DNA of 64,000 nucleotides. It comes from Ricordea florida (taxonomy: Eukaryota; Cnidaria; Anthozoa; Corallimorpharia; Ricordeidae). The stretch covers positions 16,307,756-16,371,755 of the forward strand of contig OX453279.1 of the NCBI GenBank assembly GCA_949710005.1. The letters are read 5' to 3'. Under the pieces are notes generated by a model, which saw only the letters and a list, made by a program, of their open reading frames with translations, did no database searches and was not told the origin of the DNA. Below are positions 1 to 10,791 of the stretch, piece by piece; the stretch's first letter is position 1, and each line of letters starts with the position of its first letter. Position numbers and translations under genes: made by a program.

Positions 1-74
1 TTATCGAATCATTTTGAACGTTTTATCTATATGTTAGAGTAAGTTATAGACTTAGGTTTAGATAACGACTAAAA

Positions 75-86
75 TTTTAATTAAAA
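75..86. other. AT palindrome TTTTAATTAAAA specific to type A 5' ends (example from M1)
   Basis: The 12-bp perfect palindrome is present in type A 5' segments. In type B it is replaced by TTTTAATTGCAACG, which also removes one base and explains the 599 versus 600 bp length. Confidence 0.8.
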
Positions 87-130
87 ACGATTATATTTTA
101 GTGTCATTTAAGGAAAGAACTTTAAGTTAA

Positions 131-142
131 TACGCATGCGCA
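131..142. other. NRF1-like near-palindrome at the frame start (example from M1)
   Basis: TACGCATGCGCA occurs once per monomer and matches the palindromic NRF1/Ewg consensus TGCGCATGCGCA at 11 of 12 positions. It is kept in almost all units but broken in M15 and M18 (CGCATACGCA) and in M77, M91 and M96 (CGCAAGCGCA). The match is seen; binding is inference. Confidence 0.4.
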
Positions 143-327
143 CATCGACCAATTGCCTAAATTCTATCAAATTAAACTTATTCTATCATACCTCGGCCTG
201 CGGAATCCTTGCAATTCTTAACCTTTGCAGATTTGTAGTATTACGACAGGGCAATATCTACGTAAAAAGTCAAATTGATTGTAATTCTCAATCGTATTGT
301 ATTTTGGCTGTCAAGATATTTGCTTAA
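136..327 (+). other. 63-codon open frame carried by each monomer (example from M1); probably not a gene
   Basis: The frame starts at the ATG inside the palindrome GCATGCGC, 135 bp into a type A unit (134 bp in type B), and normally ends at TAA 192 bp later. It begins MRTSTNCLNSIKLN and has a Cys/Ile/Leu-rich middle (about residues 20-36) that is mildly hydrophobic; there is no signal peptide or domain I recognise. It is intact in 95 of 107 monomers. Most variants change the amino acid: H18Y, C22Y or C22F, G23K, F25L, R32K, V34L, S45R and C49F. A few are silent, such as ATC/ATA at Ile11. That pattern, plus full loss in 12 monomers, is what is expected of an unconstrained frame copied along with the satellite. 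A translated satellite RNA is not excluded. Confidence 0.6.
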
Positions 328-346
328 GGCAGCTAAGTCTGTAGCA

Positions 347-362
347 TACTGCTCAGACAGTA
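347..362. other. Short inverted repeat TACTG...CAGTA (example from M1)
   Basis: Five-base arms flank CTCAGA here. Variants extend the arms: GCTCAGGC gives six-base arms, and GCCCAGGC gives seven-base arms around CA (M32 at 18786-18801, M56, M69-M71 and others). Units with TACTACTC (M51, M77 and others) lose one pair. Confidence 0.6.
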
Positions 363-1751
363 CTCAAGTTCATCAAAGCAGTCCTCATTACACAGATTAC
401 TAATGAATATGGAATTTTTACCATCTTGTAGCATTTAAAATGTAATTTAAGATCCATTTTAGGTCGTGATTGTAGTCATTTTTAAAGACAAGATACAATA
501 CCAAGGAGAGGGTTCCAAGGAAGCTCAGCCTTACAGATTTTTGTCAAAACATCATATAAGAGATTGTATGGGCAGAAGGACCGTCATCTAAGGGTGTAAG
601 TTATCGAATCATTTTGAACGTTTTATCTATATGTTAGAGTAAGTTTTAGACTTAGGTTTAGATAACGACTAAAATTTTAATTAAAAACGATTATATTTTA
701 GTGTCATTTAAGGAAAGAACTTTAAGTTACTACGCATGCGCACATCGACCAATTGCCTAAATTCTATAAAATTAAACTTATTCTATCATACCTCGGCCTG
801 CGGAATCTTTGCAATTCTTAACCTTTGCAGATTTGTAGTATTACGACAGGGCAACATCTACGTAAAAAGTCAAATTGATTGTAATTCTCAATCGTATTGT
901 ATTTTGGCTGTCAAGATATTTGCTTAATTCAGCTAAGTCTGTAGCATACTGCTCAGGCAGTACTCAAGTTCATCAAAGCAGTCCTCATTACACAGATTAC
1001 TAATGAATATGGAATTTTTACCATCTTGTAGCATTTAAAATGTAATTTAAGATCCATTTTAGGTCGTGATTGTAGTCATTTTTAAAGACAAGATACAATA
1101 CCAAGGAGAGGGTTGCAAGGAAGCTCAGCCTTACAGATTTTTGTCAAAACATCATATAAGAGATTGTATGGGAAGAAGGACCGTTATCTAGGGGTGTAAG
1201 TTATCGAATTATTTTGAACGGTTTATCTATATGTTAGAGTATGTTATAGACTTAGGTTTAGATAACGACTCAAATTTTAATTGCAACGATTATATTTTCA
1301 TGTCTTTTAAGGAAAGAACTTTAATTTACTTTGCATGCGCACATCGACCAATTGCCTAAATTCTATAAAATTAAACTTATTCTATCATACCTCGGCCTGC
1401 AAAATCTTTGCAATTCTTAACCTTTGCAAATTTCTAGTATTACGACAGGGCAATATCTACGTAAAAAGTCAAATTGATTGTAATTCTCAATCGTATTGTA
1501 TTTTGGCTGTCAAGATATTTGCTTAAGGTAGCAAAGTCTGTAGCATACTGCTCACACAGTACTCAAGATCATCAAATCAGTCCTCATTACACAGATTACT
1601 AATGAACATGTAATTTTTACTATCTTGTAGCATTTAAAATGTAATTTAAAATCCATTTTATGTCGTGATTGTAGTCATTTTTAAAGACAAGATACAATAC
1701 CAAGGAGAGGGTTGCAAGGAAGCTCAGCCTTACAGATTTTTGTCAAAACAT

Positions 1752-1759
1752 TATATAAG
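1752..1759 (+). promoter_or_regulatory. TATA-like element TATATAAG near the monomer end (example from M3)
   Basis: TATATAAG fits the TATA-box consensus. It occurs in units with CATTATATAAGAG; others have CATATAAG, one base off. It lies about 40 bp before the next monomer start. A short AT-rich match in AT-rich DNA is weak evidence for a promoter. Confidence 0.2.
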
Positions 1760-1799
1760 AGATTGTATGGGCAGAAGTACCGTCATCTATTGGTGTAAG

Positions 1800-3597
1800 T
1801 TATCGAATGATTTTGAACGTTTTATCTATATGTTAGAGTAAGTTATAGACTTAGGTTTAGATAACGACTAAAATTTTAATTAAAAACGATTATATTTTCA
1901 TGTCTTTTAAGGAAAGAACTTTAAGTTACTACGCATGCGCACATCGACCAATTGCCTAAATTCTATCAAATTAAACTTATTCTATCATACCTCGGCCTAC
2001 GGAATCTTTGCAATTCTTAACCTTTGCAGATTTGTAGTATTACGACAGGGCAATATCTACGTAAAAAGTCAAATTGATTGTAATTCTCAATCGTATTGTA
2101 TTTTGGCTGTCAAGATATTTGCTTAATTCAGCTAAGTCTGTAGCATACTGCTCAGGCAGTACTCAAGTTCATCAAAGCAGTCCTCATTACACAGATTACT
2201 AATGAATATGGAATTTTTACCATCTTGTAGCATTTAAAATGTAATTTAAGATCCATTTTAGGTCGTGATTGTAGTCATTTTTAAAGACAAGATACAATAC
2301 CAAGGAGAGGGTTCCAAGGAAGCTCAGCCTTACAGATTTTTGTCAAAACATCATTTAAGAGATTGTATGGGCAGAAGGACCGTTATCTAGGGTGTAAGTT
2401 ATCGAATTATTTTGAACGGTTTATCTATATGTTAGAGTAAGTTATAGACTTAGGTTTAGATAACGACTAAAATTTTAATTAAAAACGATTATATTTTCAT
2501 GTCATTTAAGGAAAGAACTTTAAGTTACTACGCATGCGCACATCGACCAATTGCCTAAATTCTATAAAATTAAACTTATTCTATCATACCTCGGCCTGCG
2601 GAATCCTTGCAATTCTTAACCTTTGCAGATTTCTAGTATTACGACAGGGCAATATCTACGTAAAAAGTCAAATTGATTGTAATTCTCAATCGTATTGTAT
2701 TTTGGCTGTCAAGATATTTGCTTAAGGCAGCTAAGTCTGTAGCATACTGCTCAGACAGTACTCAAGTTCATCAAATCAGTATTAGTTACACAGATTAGTA
2801 ATGAACATGCAATTTTTACCATCTTGTAGCATTTAAAATGTAATTTAAGATCCATTTTATGTCGTGATTGTAGTCATTTTTAAAGACAAGATACAATACC
2901 AAGGAGAGGGTTCCAAGGAAGCTCAGCCTTACAGATTTTTGTCAAAACATCATAAAAGAGATTGTATGGGAAGAAGGACCGTTATCTAGGGGTGTAAGTT
3001 ATCGAATCATTTTGAACGTTTTATCTATATGTTAGAGTATGTTATAGACTTAGGTTTAGATAACGACTAAAATTTTAATTGCAATGATTATATTTTCATG
3101 TCATTTAAGGAAAGAACTTTAATTTACTTCGCATGCGCACATCGACCAATTGCCTAAATTCTATAAAATTAAACTTATTCTATCATACCTCGGCCTGCAA
3201 AATCTTTGCAATTCTTAACCTTTGCAAATTTCTAGTATTACGACAGGGCAATATCTACGTACAAAGTCAAATTGATTGTAATTCTCAATCGTATTGTATT
3301 TTGGCTGTCAAGATATTTGCTTAAGGTAGCAAAGTCTGTAGCATACTGCTCACACAGTACTCAAGATCATCAAATCAGTCCTCATTACACAGATTACTAA
3401 TGAACATGTAATTTTTACCATCTTGTAGCATTTAAAATGTAATTTGAAATCCATTTTATGTCGTGATTGTAGTCATTTTTAAAGACAAGATACAATACCA
3501 AGGAGAGGGTTGCAACGAAGCTCAGCCTTACAGATTTTTGTCAAAAAATTATATAAGAGATTGTATGGGCAGAAGGACCGTCATCTAGAAGTATAAG
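1800..3597 (+). repeat. Monomers M4-M6 (A-A-B trimer)
   Basis: Units start at 1800, 2399 and 2999. M4 has CCTACGGAATC (Cys22 to Tyr) and a terminal GGG in place of GGGG, making it 599 bp. M5 carries CAGTATTAGTTACACAG and CATAAAAGAG in its 3' half; both recur in M20. M6 is type B with ATTGCAATG and a private GTACAAAGTC. The same A(Tyr)-A-B order recurs in M13-M15 and M16-M18, so this is an older trimer HOR of about 1798 bp. Confidence 0.88.
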
Positions 3598-4796
3598 TTA
3601 TCGAATCATTTTGAACGTTTTATCTATATGTTAGAGTAAGTTATAGACTTAGGTTTAGATAACGACTAAAATTTTAATTAAAAACGATTATATTTTAGTG
3701 TCATTTAAGGAAAGAACTTTAAGTTAATACGCATGCGCACATCGACCAATTGCCTAAATTCTATCAAATTAAACTTATTCTATCATACCTCGGCCTGCGG
3801 AATCCTTGCAATTCTTAACCTTTGCAGATTTGTAGTATTACGACAGGGCAATATCTACGTAAAAAGTCAAATTGATTGTAATTCTCAATCGTATTGTATT
3901 TTGGCTGTCAAGATATTTGCTTAATTCAGCTAAGTCTGTAGCATACTGCTCAGACAGTACTCAAGTTCATCAAATCAGTCCTTTTTACACAGATTACTAA
4001 TGAACATGCAATTTTTACCATCTTGTAGCATTTAAAATGTAATTTAAGATCCATTTTAGGTCGTGATTGTAGTCATTTTTAAAGACAAGATACAATACCA
4101 AGAAGAGGGTTGCAAGGAAGCTCAGCCTTACAGATTTTTGTCAAAACATTATATAAGAGATTGTATGGGCAGAAGTACCGTCATCTATTGGTGTAAGTTA
4201 TCGAATGATTTTGAACGTTTTATCTATATGTTAGAGTAAGTTATAGACTTTGGTTTAGATAATGACTAAAATTTTAATTAAAAACGATTATATTTTAGAG
4301 TCATTTAAGGAAAGAACTTTAAGTTACTACGCATGCGCACATCGACCAATTGCCTAAATTCTATCAAATTAAACTTATTCTATCATACCTCGGCCTACGG
4401 AATCTTTGCAATTCTTAACCTTTGCAGATTTGTAGTATTACGACAGGGCAATATCTACGTAAAAAGTCAAATTGATTGTAATTCTCAATCGTATTGTATT
4501 TTGGCTGTCAAGATATTTGCTTAATTCAGCTAAGTCTGTAGCATACTGCTCAGGCAGTACTCAAGTTCATCAAAGCAGTCCTCATTACACAGATTACTAA
4601 TGAATATGGAATTTTTACCATCTTGTAGCATTTAAAATGTAATTTAAGATCCATTTTAGGTCGTGATTGTAGTCATTTTTAAAGACAAGATACAATACCA
4701 AGGAGAGGGTTCCAAGGAAGCTCAGCCTTACAGATTTTTGTCAAAACATCATTTAAGAGATTGTATGGGCAGAAGGACCGTTATCTAGGGTGTAAG
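3598..4796 (+). repeat. Monomers M7-M8, with M7 a mosaic
   Basis: Units start at 3598 and 4198. M7's 5' part (TTTTAGTGTC, AAGTTAATACGC, GGAATCCTTGC) matches M1 and M22. Its 3' part (CAGTCCTTTTTACAC, CCAAGAAGAGGG, CATCTATTGGTG) matches M12. M8 (ACTTTGGTTTAG, GATAATGAC, TTTTAGAGTC) is nearly the same as M13. The segment from mid-M7 through M8 is thus a copy of mid-M12 through M13, with a recombination join inside M7. Confidence 0.85.
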
Positions 4797-6595
4797 TTAT
4801 CGAATTATTTTGAACGGTTTATCTATATGTTAGAGTAAGTTATAGACTTAGGTTTAGATAACGACTAAAATTTTAATTAAAAACGATTATATTTTCATGT
4901 CATTTAAGGAAAGAACTTTAAGTTACTACGCATGCGCACATCGACCAATTGCCTAAATTCTATCAAATTAAACTTATTCTATCATACCTCGGCCTGCGGA
5001 ATCCTTGCAATTCTTAACCTTTGCAGATTTGTAGTATTACGACAGGGCAATATCTACGTAAAAAGTCAAATTGATTGTAATTCTCAATCGTATTGTATTT
5101 TGGCTGTCAAGATATTTGCTTAAGGCAGCTAAGTCTGTAGCATACTGCTCAGACAGTACTCAAGTTCATCAAAGCAGTCCTCATTACACAGATTACTAAT
5201 TAATATGGAATTTTTACCATCTTGTAGCATTTAAAATGTAATTTAAGATCCATTTTAGGTCGTGATTGTAGTCATTTGTAAAGACAAGATACAATACCAA
5301 GGAGAGGGTTCCAAGGAAGCTCAGCCTTACAGATTTTTGTCAAAACATCATATAAGAGATTGTATGGGCAGAAGGACCGTCATCTAAGGGTGTAAGTTAT
5401 CGAATCATTTTGAACGTTTTATCTATATGTTAGAGTAAGTTTTAGACTTAGGTTTAGATAACGACTAAAATTTTAATTAAAAACGATTATATTTTAGTGT
5501 CATTTAAGGAAAGAACTTTAAGTTACTACGCATGCGCACATCGACCAATTGCCTAAATTCTATAAAATTAAACTTATTCTATCATACCTCGGCCTGCGGA
5601 ATCTTTGCAATTCTTAACCTTTGCAGATTTGTAGTATTACGACAGGGCAACATCTACGTAAAAAGTCAAATTGATTGTAATTCTCAATCGTATTGTATTT
5701 TGGCTGTCAAGATATTTGCTTAATTCAGCTAAGTCTGTAGCATACTGCTCAGGCAGTACTCAAGTTCATCAAAGCAGTCCTCATTACACAGATTACTAAT
5801 GAATATGGAATTTTTACCATCTTGTAGCATTTAAAATGTAATTTAAGATCCATTTTAGGTCGTGATTGTAGTCATTTTTAAAGACAAGATACAATACCAA
5901 GGAGAGGGTTCCAAGGAAGCTCAGCCTTACAGATTTTTGTCAAAACATCATATAAGAGATTGTATGGGAAGAAGGACCGTTATCTAGGGGTGTAAGTTAT
6001 CGAATTATTTTGAACGGTTTATCTATATGTTAGAGTATGTTATAGACTTAGGTTTAGATAACGACTCAAATTTTAATTGCAACGATTATATTTTCATGTC
6101 TTTTAAGGAAAGAACTTTAATTTACTTCGCATGCGCACATCGACCAATTGCCTAAATTCTATAAAATTAAACTTATTCTATCATACCTCGGCCTGCAAAA
6201 TCTTTGCAATTCTTAACCTTTGCAAATTTCTAGTATTACGACAGGGCAATATCTACGTAAAAAGTCAAATTGATTGTAATTCTCAATCGTATTGTATTTT
6301 GGCTGTCAAGATATTTGCTTAAGGCAGCTAAGTCTGTTGCATACTGCTCAGACAGTACTCAAGTTCATCAAATCAGTCCTCATTACACAGATTACTAATG
6401 AACATGTAATTTTTACCATCTTGTAGCATTTAAAATGTAATTTAAAATCCATTTTATGTCGTGATTGTAGTCATTTTTAAAGACAAGATACAATACCAAG
6501 GAGAGGGTTGCAAGGAAGCTCAGCCTTACAGATTTTTGTCAAAACATTATATAAGAGATTGTATGGGCAGAAGTACCGTCATCTATTGGTGTAAG
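4797..6595 (+). repeat. Monomers M9-M11, second copy of the M1-M3 trimer
   Basis: Units start at 4797, 5397 and 5997. M10 shares the private M2 changes TTTTAGAC and CAACATCTACG, and M11 matches M3 in its 5' half. M9 is mosaic: its 5' end (TTATTTTGAACGG) matches M5, and its 3' half matches M1. M11's 3' half (AAGGCAGCTAAG, CATCTATTGGTG) leads into M12 just as M23 leads into M24. Confidence 0.87.
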
Positions 6596-7195
6596 TTATC
6601 GAATGATTTTGAACGTTTTATCTATATGTTAGAGTAAGTTATAGACTTAGGTTTAGATAACGACTAAAATTTTAATTAAAAACGATTATATTTTCATGTC
6701 ATTTAAGGAAAGAACTTTAAGTTACTACGCATGCGTACATCGACTAATTGCCTAAATTCTATCAAATTAAACTTATTCTATCATACCTCGGCCTGCGGAA
6801 TCTTTGCAATTCTTAACCTTTGCAGATTTGTAGTATTACGACAGGGCAATATCTACGTAAAAAGTCAAATTGATTTTAATTCTCAATCGTATTGTATTTT
6901 GGCTGTCAAGATATTTGCTTAATTCAGCTAAGTCTGTAGCATACTGCTCAGACAGTACTCAAGTTCATCAAAGCAGTCCTTTTTACACAGATTACTAATG
7001 AACATGCAATTTTTACCATCTTGTAGCATTTAAAATGTAATTTAAGATCCATTTTAGGTCGTGATTGTAGTCATTTTTAAAGACAAGATACAATACCAAG
7101 AAGAGGGTTGCAAGGAAGCTCAGCCTTACAGATTTTTGTCAAAACATTATATAAGAGATTGTATGGGCAGAAGTACCGTCATCTATTGGTGTAAG
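6596..7195 (+). repeat. Monomer M12, type A with Phe49 and a perfect 12-bp palindrome
   Basis: M12 carries CGACTAATTG and TTGATTTTAATTC (Cys49 to Phe), shared with M24 and M40. Uniquely it has CGCATGCGTACATC, which turns the near-palindrome at the frame start into a perfect one. Its 3' half has CCTTTTTACAC and CCAAGAAGAGGG, shared with M7. Confidence 0.88.
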
Positions 7196-8993
7196 TTATC
7201 GAATGATTTTGAACGTTTTATCTATATGTTAGAGTAAGTTATAGACTTTGGTTTAGATAATGACTAAAATTTTAATTAAAAACGATTATATTTTAGAGTC
7301 ATTTAAGGAAAGAACTTTAAGTTACTACGCATGCGCACATCGACCAATTGCCTAAATTCTATCAAATTAAACTTATTCTATCATACCTCGGCCTACGGAA
7401 TCTTTGCAATTCTTAACCTTTGCAGATTTGTAGTATTACGACAGGGCAATATCTACGTAAAAAGTCAAATTGATTGTAATTCTCAATCGTATTGTATTTT
7501 GGCTGTCAAGATATTTGCTTAATTCAGCTAAGTCTGTAGCATACTGCTCAGGCAGTACTCAAGTTCATCAAAGCAGTCCTCATTACACAGATTACTAATG
7601 AATATGGAATTTTTACCATCTTGTAGCATTTAAAATGTAATTTAAGATCCATTTTAGGTCGTGATTGTAGTCATTTTTAAAGACAAGATACAATACCAAG
7701 GAGAGGGTTCCAAGGAAGCTCAGCCTTACAGATTTTTGTCAAAACATCATTTAAGAGATTGTATGGGCAGAAGGACCGTTATCTAGGGTGTAAGTTATCG
7801 AATTATTTTGAACGGTTTATCTATATGTTAGAGTAAGTTATAGACTTAGGTTTAGATAACGACTAAAATTTTAATTAAAAACGATTATATTTTCATGTCA
7901 TTTAAGGAAAGAACTTTAAGTTACTACGCATGCGCACATCGACCAATTGCCTAAATTCTATAAAATTAAACTTATTCTATCATACCTCGGCCTGCGGAAT
8001 CTTTGCAATTCTTAACCTTTGCAGATTTCTAGTATTACGACAGGGCAATATCTACCTAAAAAGTCAAATTGATTGTAATTCTCAATCGTATTGTATTTTG
8101 GCTGTCAAGATATTTGCTTAAGGCAGCTAAGTCTGTAGCATACTGCTCAGACAGTACTCAAGTTCATCAAATCAGTCCTCATTACACAGATTACTAATGA
8201 ACATGCAATTTTTACCATCTTGTAGCATTTGAAATGTTACTTAAATTCGATTTTATGTCGTGATTGTAGTCATTTTTAAAGACAAGATACAATACCAAGG
8301 AGAGGGTTCCAAGGAAGCTCAGCCTTACAGATTTTTGTCAAAACATCATATAAGAGATTGTATGGGCAGAAGGACCGTTATCTAGAAGTGTAAGTTATCG
8401 AATCATTTTGAACGTTTTATCTATATGTTAGAGTATGTTATAGACTTAGGTTTAGATAACGACTAAAATTTTAATTGCAACGATTATATTTTCATGTCAT
8501 TTAAGGAAAGAACTTTAATTTACTTCGCATACGCACATCGACCAATTGCCTAAATTCTATAAAATTAAACTTATTCTATCATACCTCGGCCTGCAAAACC
8601 TTTGCAATTCTTAACCTTTGCAAATTTCTAGTATTACGACAGGGCAATATCTACGTAAAAAGTCAAATTGATTGTAATTCTCGATCGTATTGTATTTTGG
8701 CTGTCAAGATATTTGCTTAAGGTAGCAAAGTCTGTAGCATACTGCTCACACAGTACTCAAGTTCATCAAATCAGTCCTCATTACACAGATTACTAATGAA
8801 CATGTAATTTTTACCATCTTGTAGCATTTAAAATGTAATTTAAAATCCATTTTATGTCGTGATTGTAGTCATTTTTAAAGACAAGATGCAATACCAAGGA
8901 GAGGGTTGCAACGAAGCTCAGCCTTACAGATTTTTGTAAAAAAATTATATAAGAGATTGTATGCGCAGAAGGACCGTCATCTAGGGGTGTAAG
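7196..8993 (+). repeat. Monomers M13-M15, first copy of a tandem 1798-bp trimer
   Basis: Units start at 7196, 7795 and 8395. M14's 3' half has the divergent stretch GAAATGTTACTTAAATTCG. M15 is type B and has CGCATACGCAC (frame start lost at 8529), CAAAACCTTTGC and TCTCGATCGTATTG. All of these recur in M17 and M18 exactly 1798 bp later, marking a direct tandem duplication of three monomers. Confidence 0.92.
8529..8531 (+). other. Start-codon loss in M15 (ATG to ATA), shared with M18
   Basis: CGCATACGCAC replaces CGCATGCGCAC. The same change sits in M18 at 10327, so it was copied with the 1798-bp trimer and tolerated. Confidence 0.9.
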
Positions 8994-10791
8994 TTATCGA
9001 ATCATTTTGAACGTTTTATCTATATGTTAGAGTAAGTTATAGACTTAGGTTTATATAACGACTAAAATTTTAATTAAAAACGATTATATTTTAGTGTCAT
9101 TTAAGGAAAGAACTTTAAGTTAATACGCATGCGCACATCGACCAATTGCCTAAATTCTATCAAATTAAACTTATTCTATCATACCTCGGCCTACGGAATC
9201 TTTGCAATTCTTAACCTTTGCAGATTTGTAGTATTACGACCGGGCAATATCTACGTAAAAAGTCAAATTGATTGTAATTCTCAATCGTATTGTATTTTGG
9301 CTGTCAAGATATTTGCTTAATTCAGCTAAGTCTGTAGCATACTGCTCAGGCAGTACTCAAGTTCATCAAAGCAGTCCTCATTACACAGATTACTAATGAA
9401 TATGGAATTTTTACCATCTTGTAGCATTTAAAATGTAATTTAAGATCCATTTTAGGTCGTGATTGTAGTCATTTTTAAAGACAAGATACAATACCAAGGA
9501 GAGGGTTCCAAGGAAGCTCAGCCTTACAGATTTTTGTCAAAACATCATTTAAGAGATTGTATGGGCAGAAGGACCGTTATCTAGGGTGTAAGTTATCGAA
9601 TTATTTTGAACGGTTTATCTATATGTTAGAGTAAGTTATAGACTTAGGTTTAGATAACGACTAAAATTTTAATTAAAAACGATTATATTTTCATGTCATT
9701 TAAGGAAAGAACTTTAAGTTACTACGCATGCGCACATCGACCAATTGCCTAAATTCTATAAAATTAAACTTATTCTATCATACCTCGGCCTGCGGAATCT
9801 TTGCAATTCTTAACCTTTGCAGATTTCTAGTATTACGACAGGGCAATATCTACGTAAAAAGTCAAATTGATTGTAATTCTCAATCGTATTGTATTTTGGC
9901 TGTCAAGATATTTGCTTAAGGCAGCTAAGTCTGTAGCATACTGCTCAGACAGTACTCAAGTTCATCAAATCAGTCCTCATTACACAGATTACTAATGAAC
10001 ATGCAATTTTTACCATCTTGTAGCATTTGAAATGTTACTTAAATTCGATTTTATGTCGTGATTGTAGTCATTTTTAAAGACAAGATACAATACCAAGGAG
10101 AGGGTTCCAAGGAAGCTCAGCCTTAGAGATTTTTGTCAAAACATCATATAAGAGATTGTATGGGCAGAAGGACCGTTATCTAGAAGTGTAAGTTATCGAA
10201 TCATTTTGAACGTTTTATCGATATGTTAGAGTATGTTATAGACTTAGGTTTAGATAACGACTAAAATTTTAATTGCAACGATTATATTTTCATGTCATTT
10301 AAGGAAAGAACTTTAATTTACTTCGCATACGCACATCGACCAATTGCCTAAATTCTATAAAATTAAACTTATTCTATCATACCTCGGCCTGCAAAACCTT
10401 TGCAATTCTTAACCTTTGCAAATTTCTAGTATTACGACAGGGCAATATCTACGTAAAAAGTCAAATTGATTGTAATTCTCGATCGTATTGTATTTTGGCT
10501 GTCAAGATATTTGCTTAAGGTAGCAAAGTCTGTAGCATACTGCTCACACAGTACTCAAGTTCATCAAATCAGTCCTCATTACACAGATTACTAATGAACA
10601 TGTAATTTTTCCCATCTTGTAGCATTTAAAATGTAATTTATAATCCATTTTATGTCGTGATTGTAGTCATTTTTAAAGACAAGATACAATACCAAGGAGA
10701 GGGTTGCAAGGAAGCTCAGCCTTACAGATTTTTTTAAAAAAATTATATAAGAGATTGTATGTGCAGAAGGACCGTCAACTAGGGGTGTAAG
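8994..10791 (+). repeat. Monomers M16-M18, second copy of the 1798-bp trimer
   Basis: Units start at 8994, 9593 and 10193. M17 and M18 share all private variants of M14 and M15, including the start-codon loss (ATA at 10327). M16 differs from M13 in its 5' end: GGTTTATATAACG and AAGTTAATACGC are those of M22, so the left junction is mosaic. M18 has drifted at its 3' end (TTTTTTTAAAAAAATT, GTATGTGCAG, GTCAACTAGG). Confidence 0.92.

Larger units (their letters stand above)
1..1799 (+). repeat. Monomers M1-M3 (A-A-B trimer)
   Basis: Units start at 1, 601 and 1201. M1 and M2 are type A, with TTTTAGTGTC in the 5' third. M3 is type B (AGTATGTT, ATTGCAACG, CTGCAAAATC, AAGGTAGCAAAG after the frame). 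M2 carries two private changes, TTTTAGAC in place of TATAGAC near position 43 and CAACATCTACG, that reappear in M10. This trimer is therefore nearly repeated at M9-M11, 4796 bp downstream, with M9 matching M1 mainly in its 3' half. Confidence 0.9.

Noticed and set aside
51..62. Telomeric TTAGG-type repeat
   Set aside because: TTAGG occurs once per monomer in CTTAGGTTTAG and is not itself tandem.
330..380. tRNA-type A and B boxes (SINE-like origin)
   Set aside because: CAGCTAAGTCTG resembles an A box with two mismatches, but the downstream AGTTCATCAA is a poor B box and the spacing is short, so chance is the better explanation.
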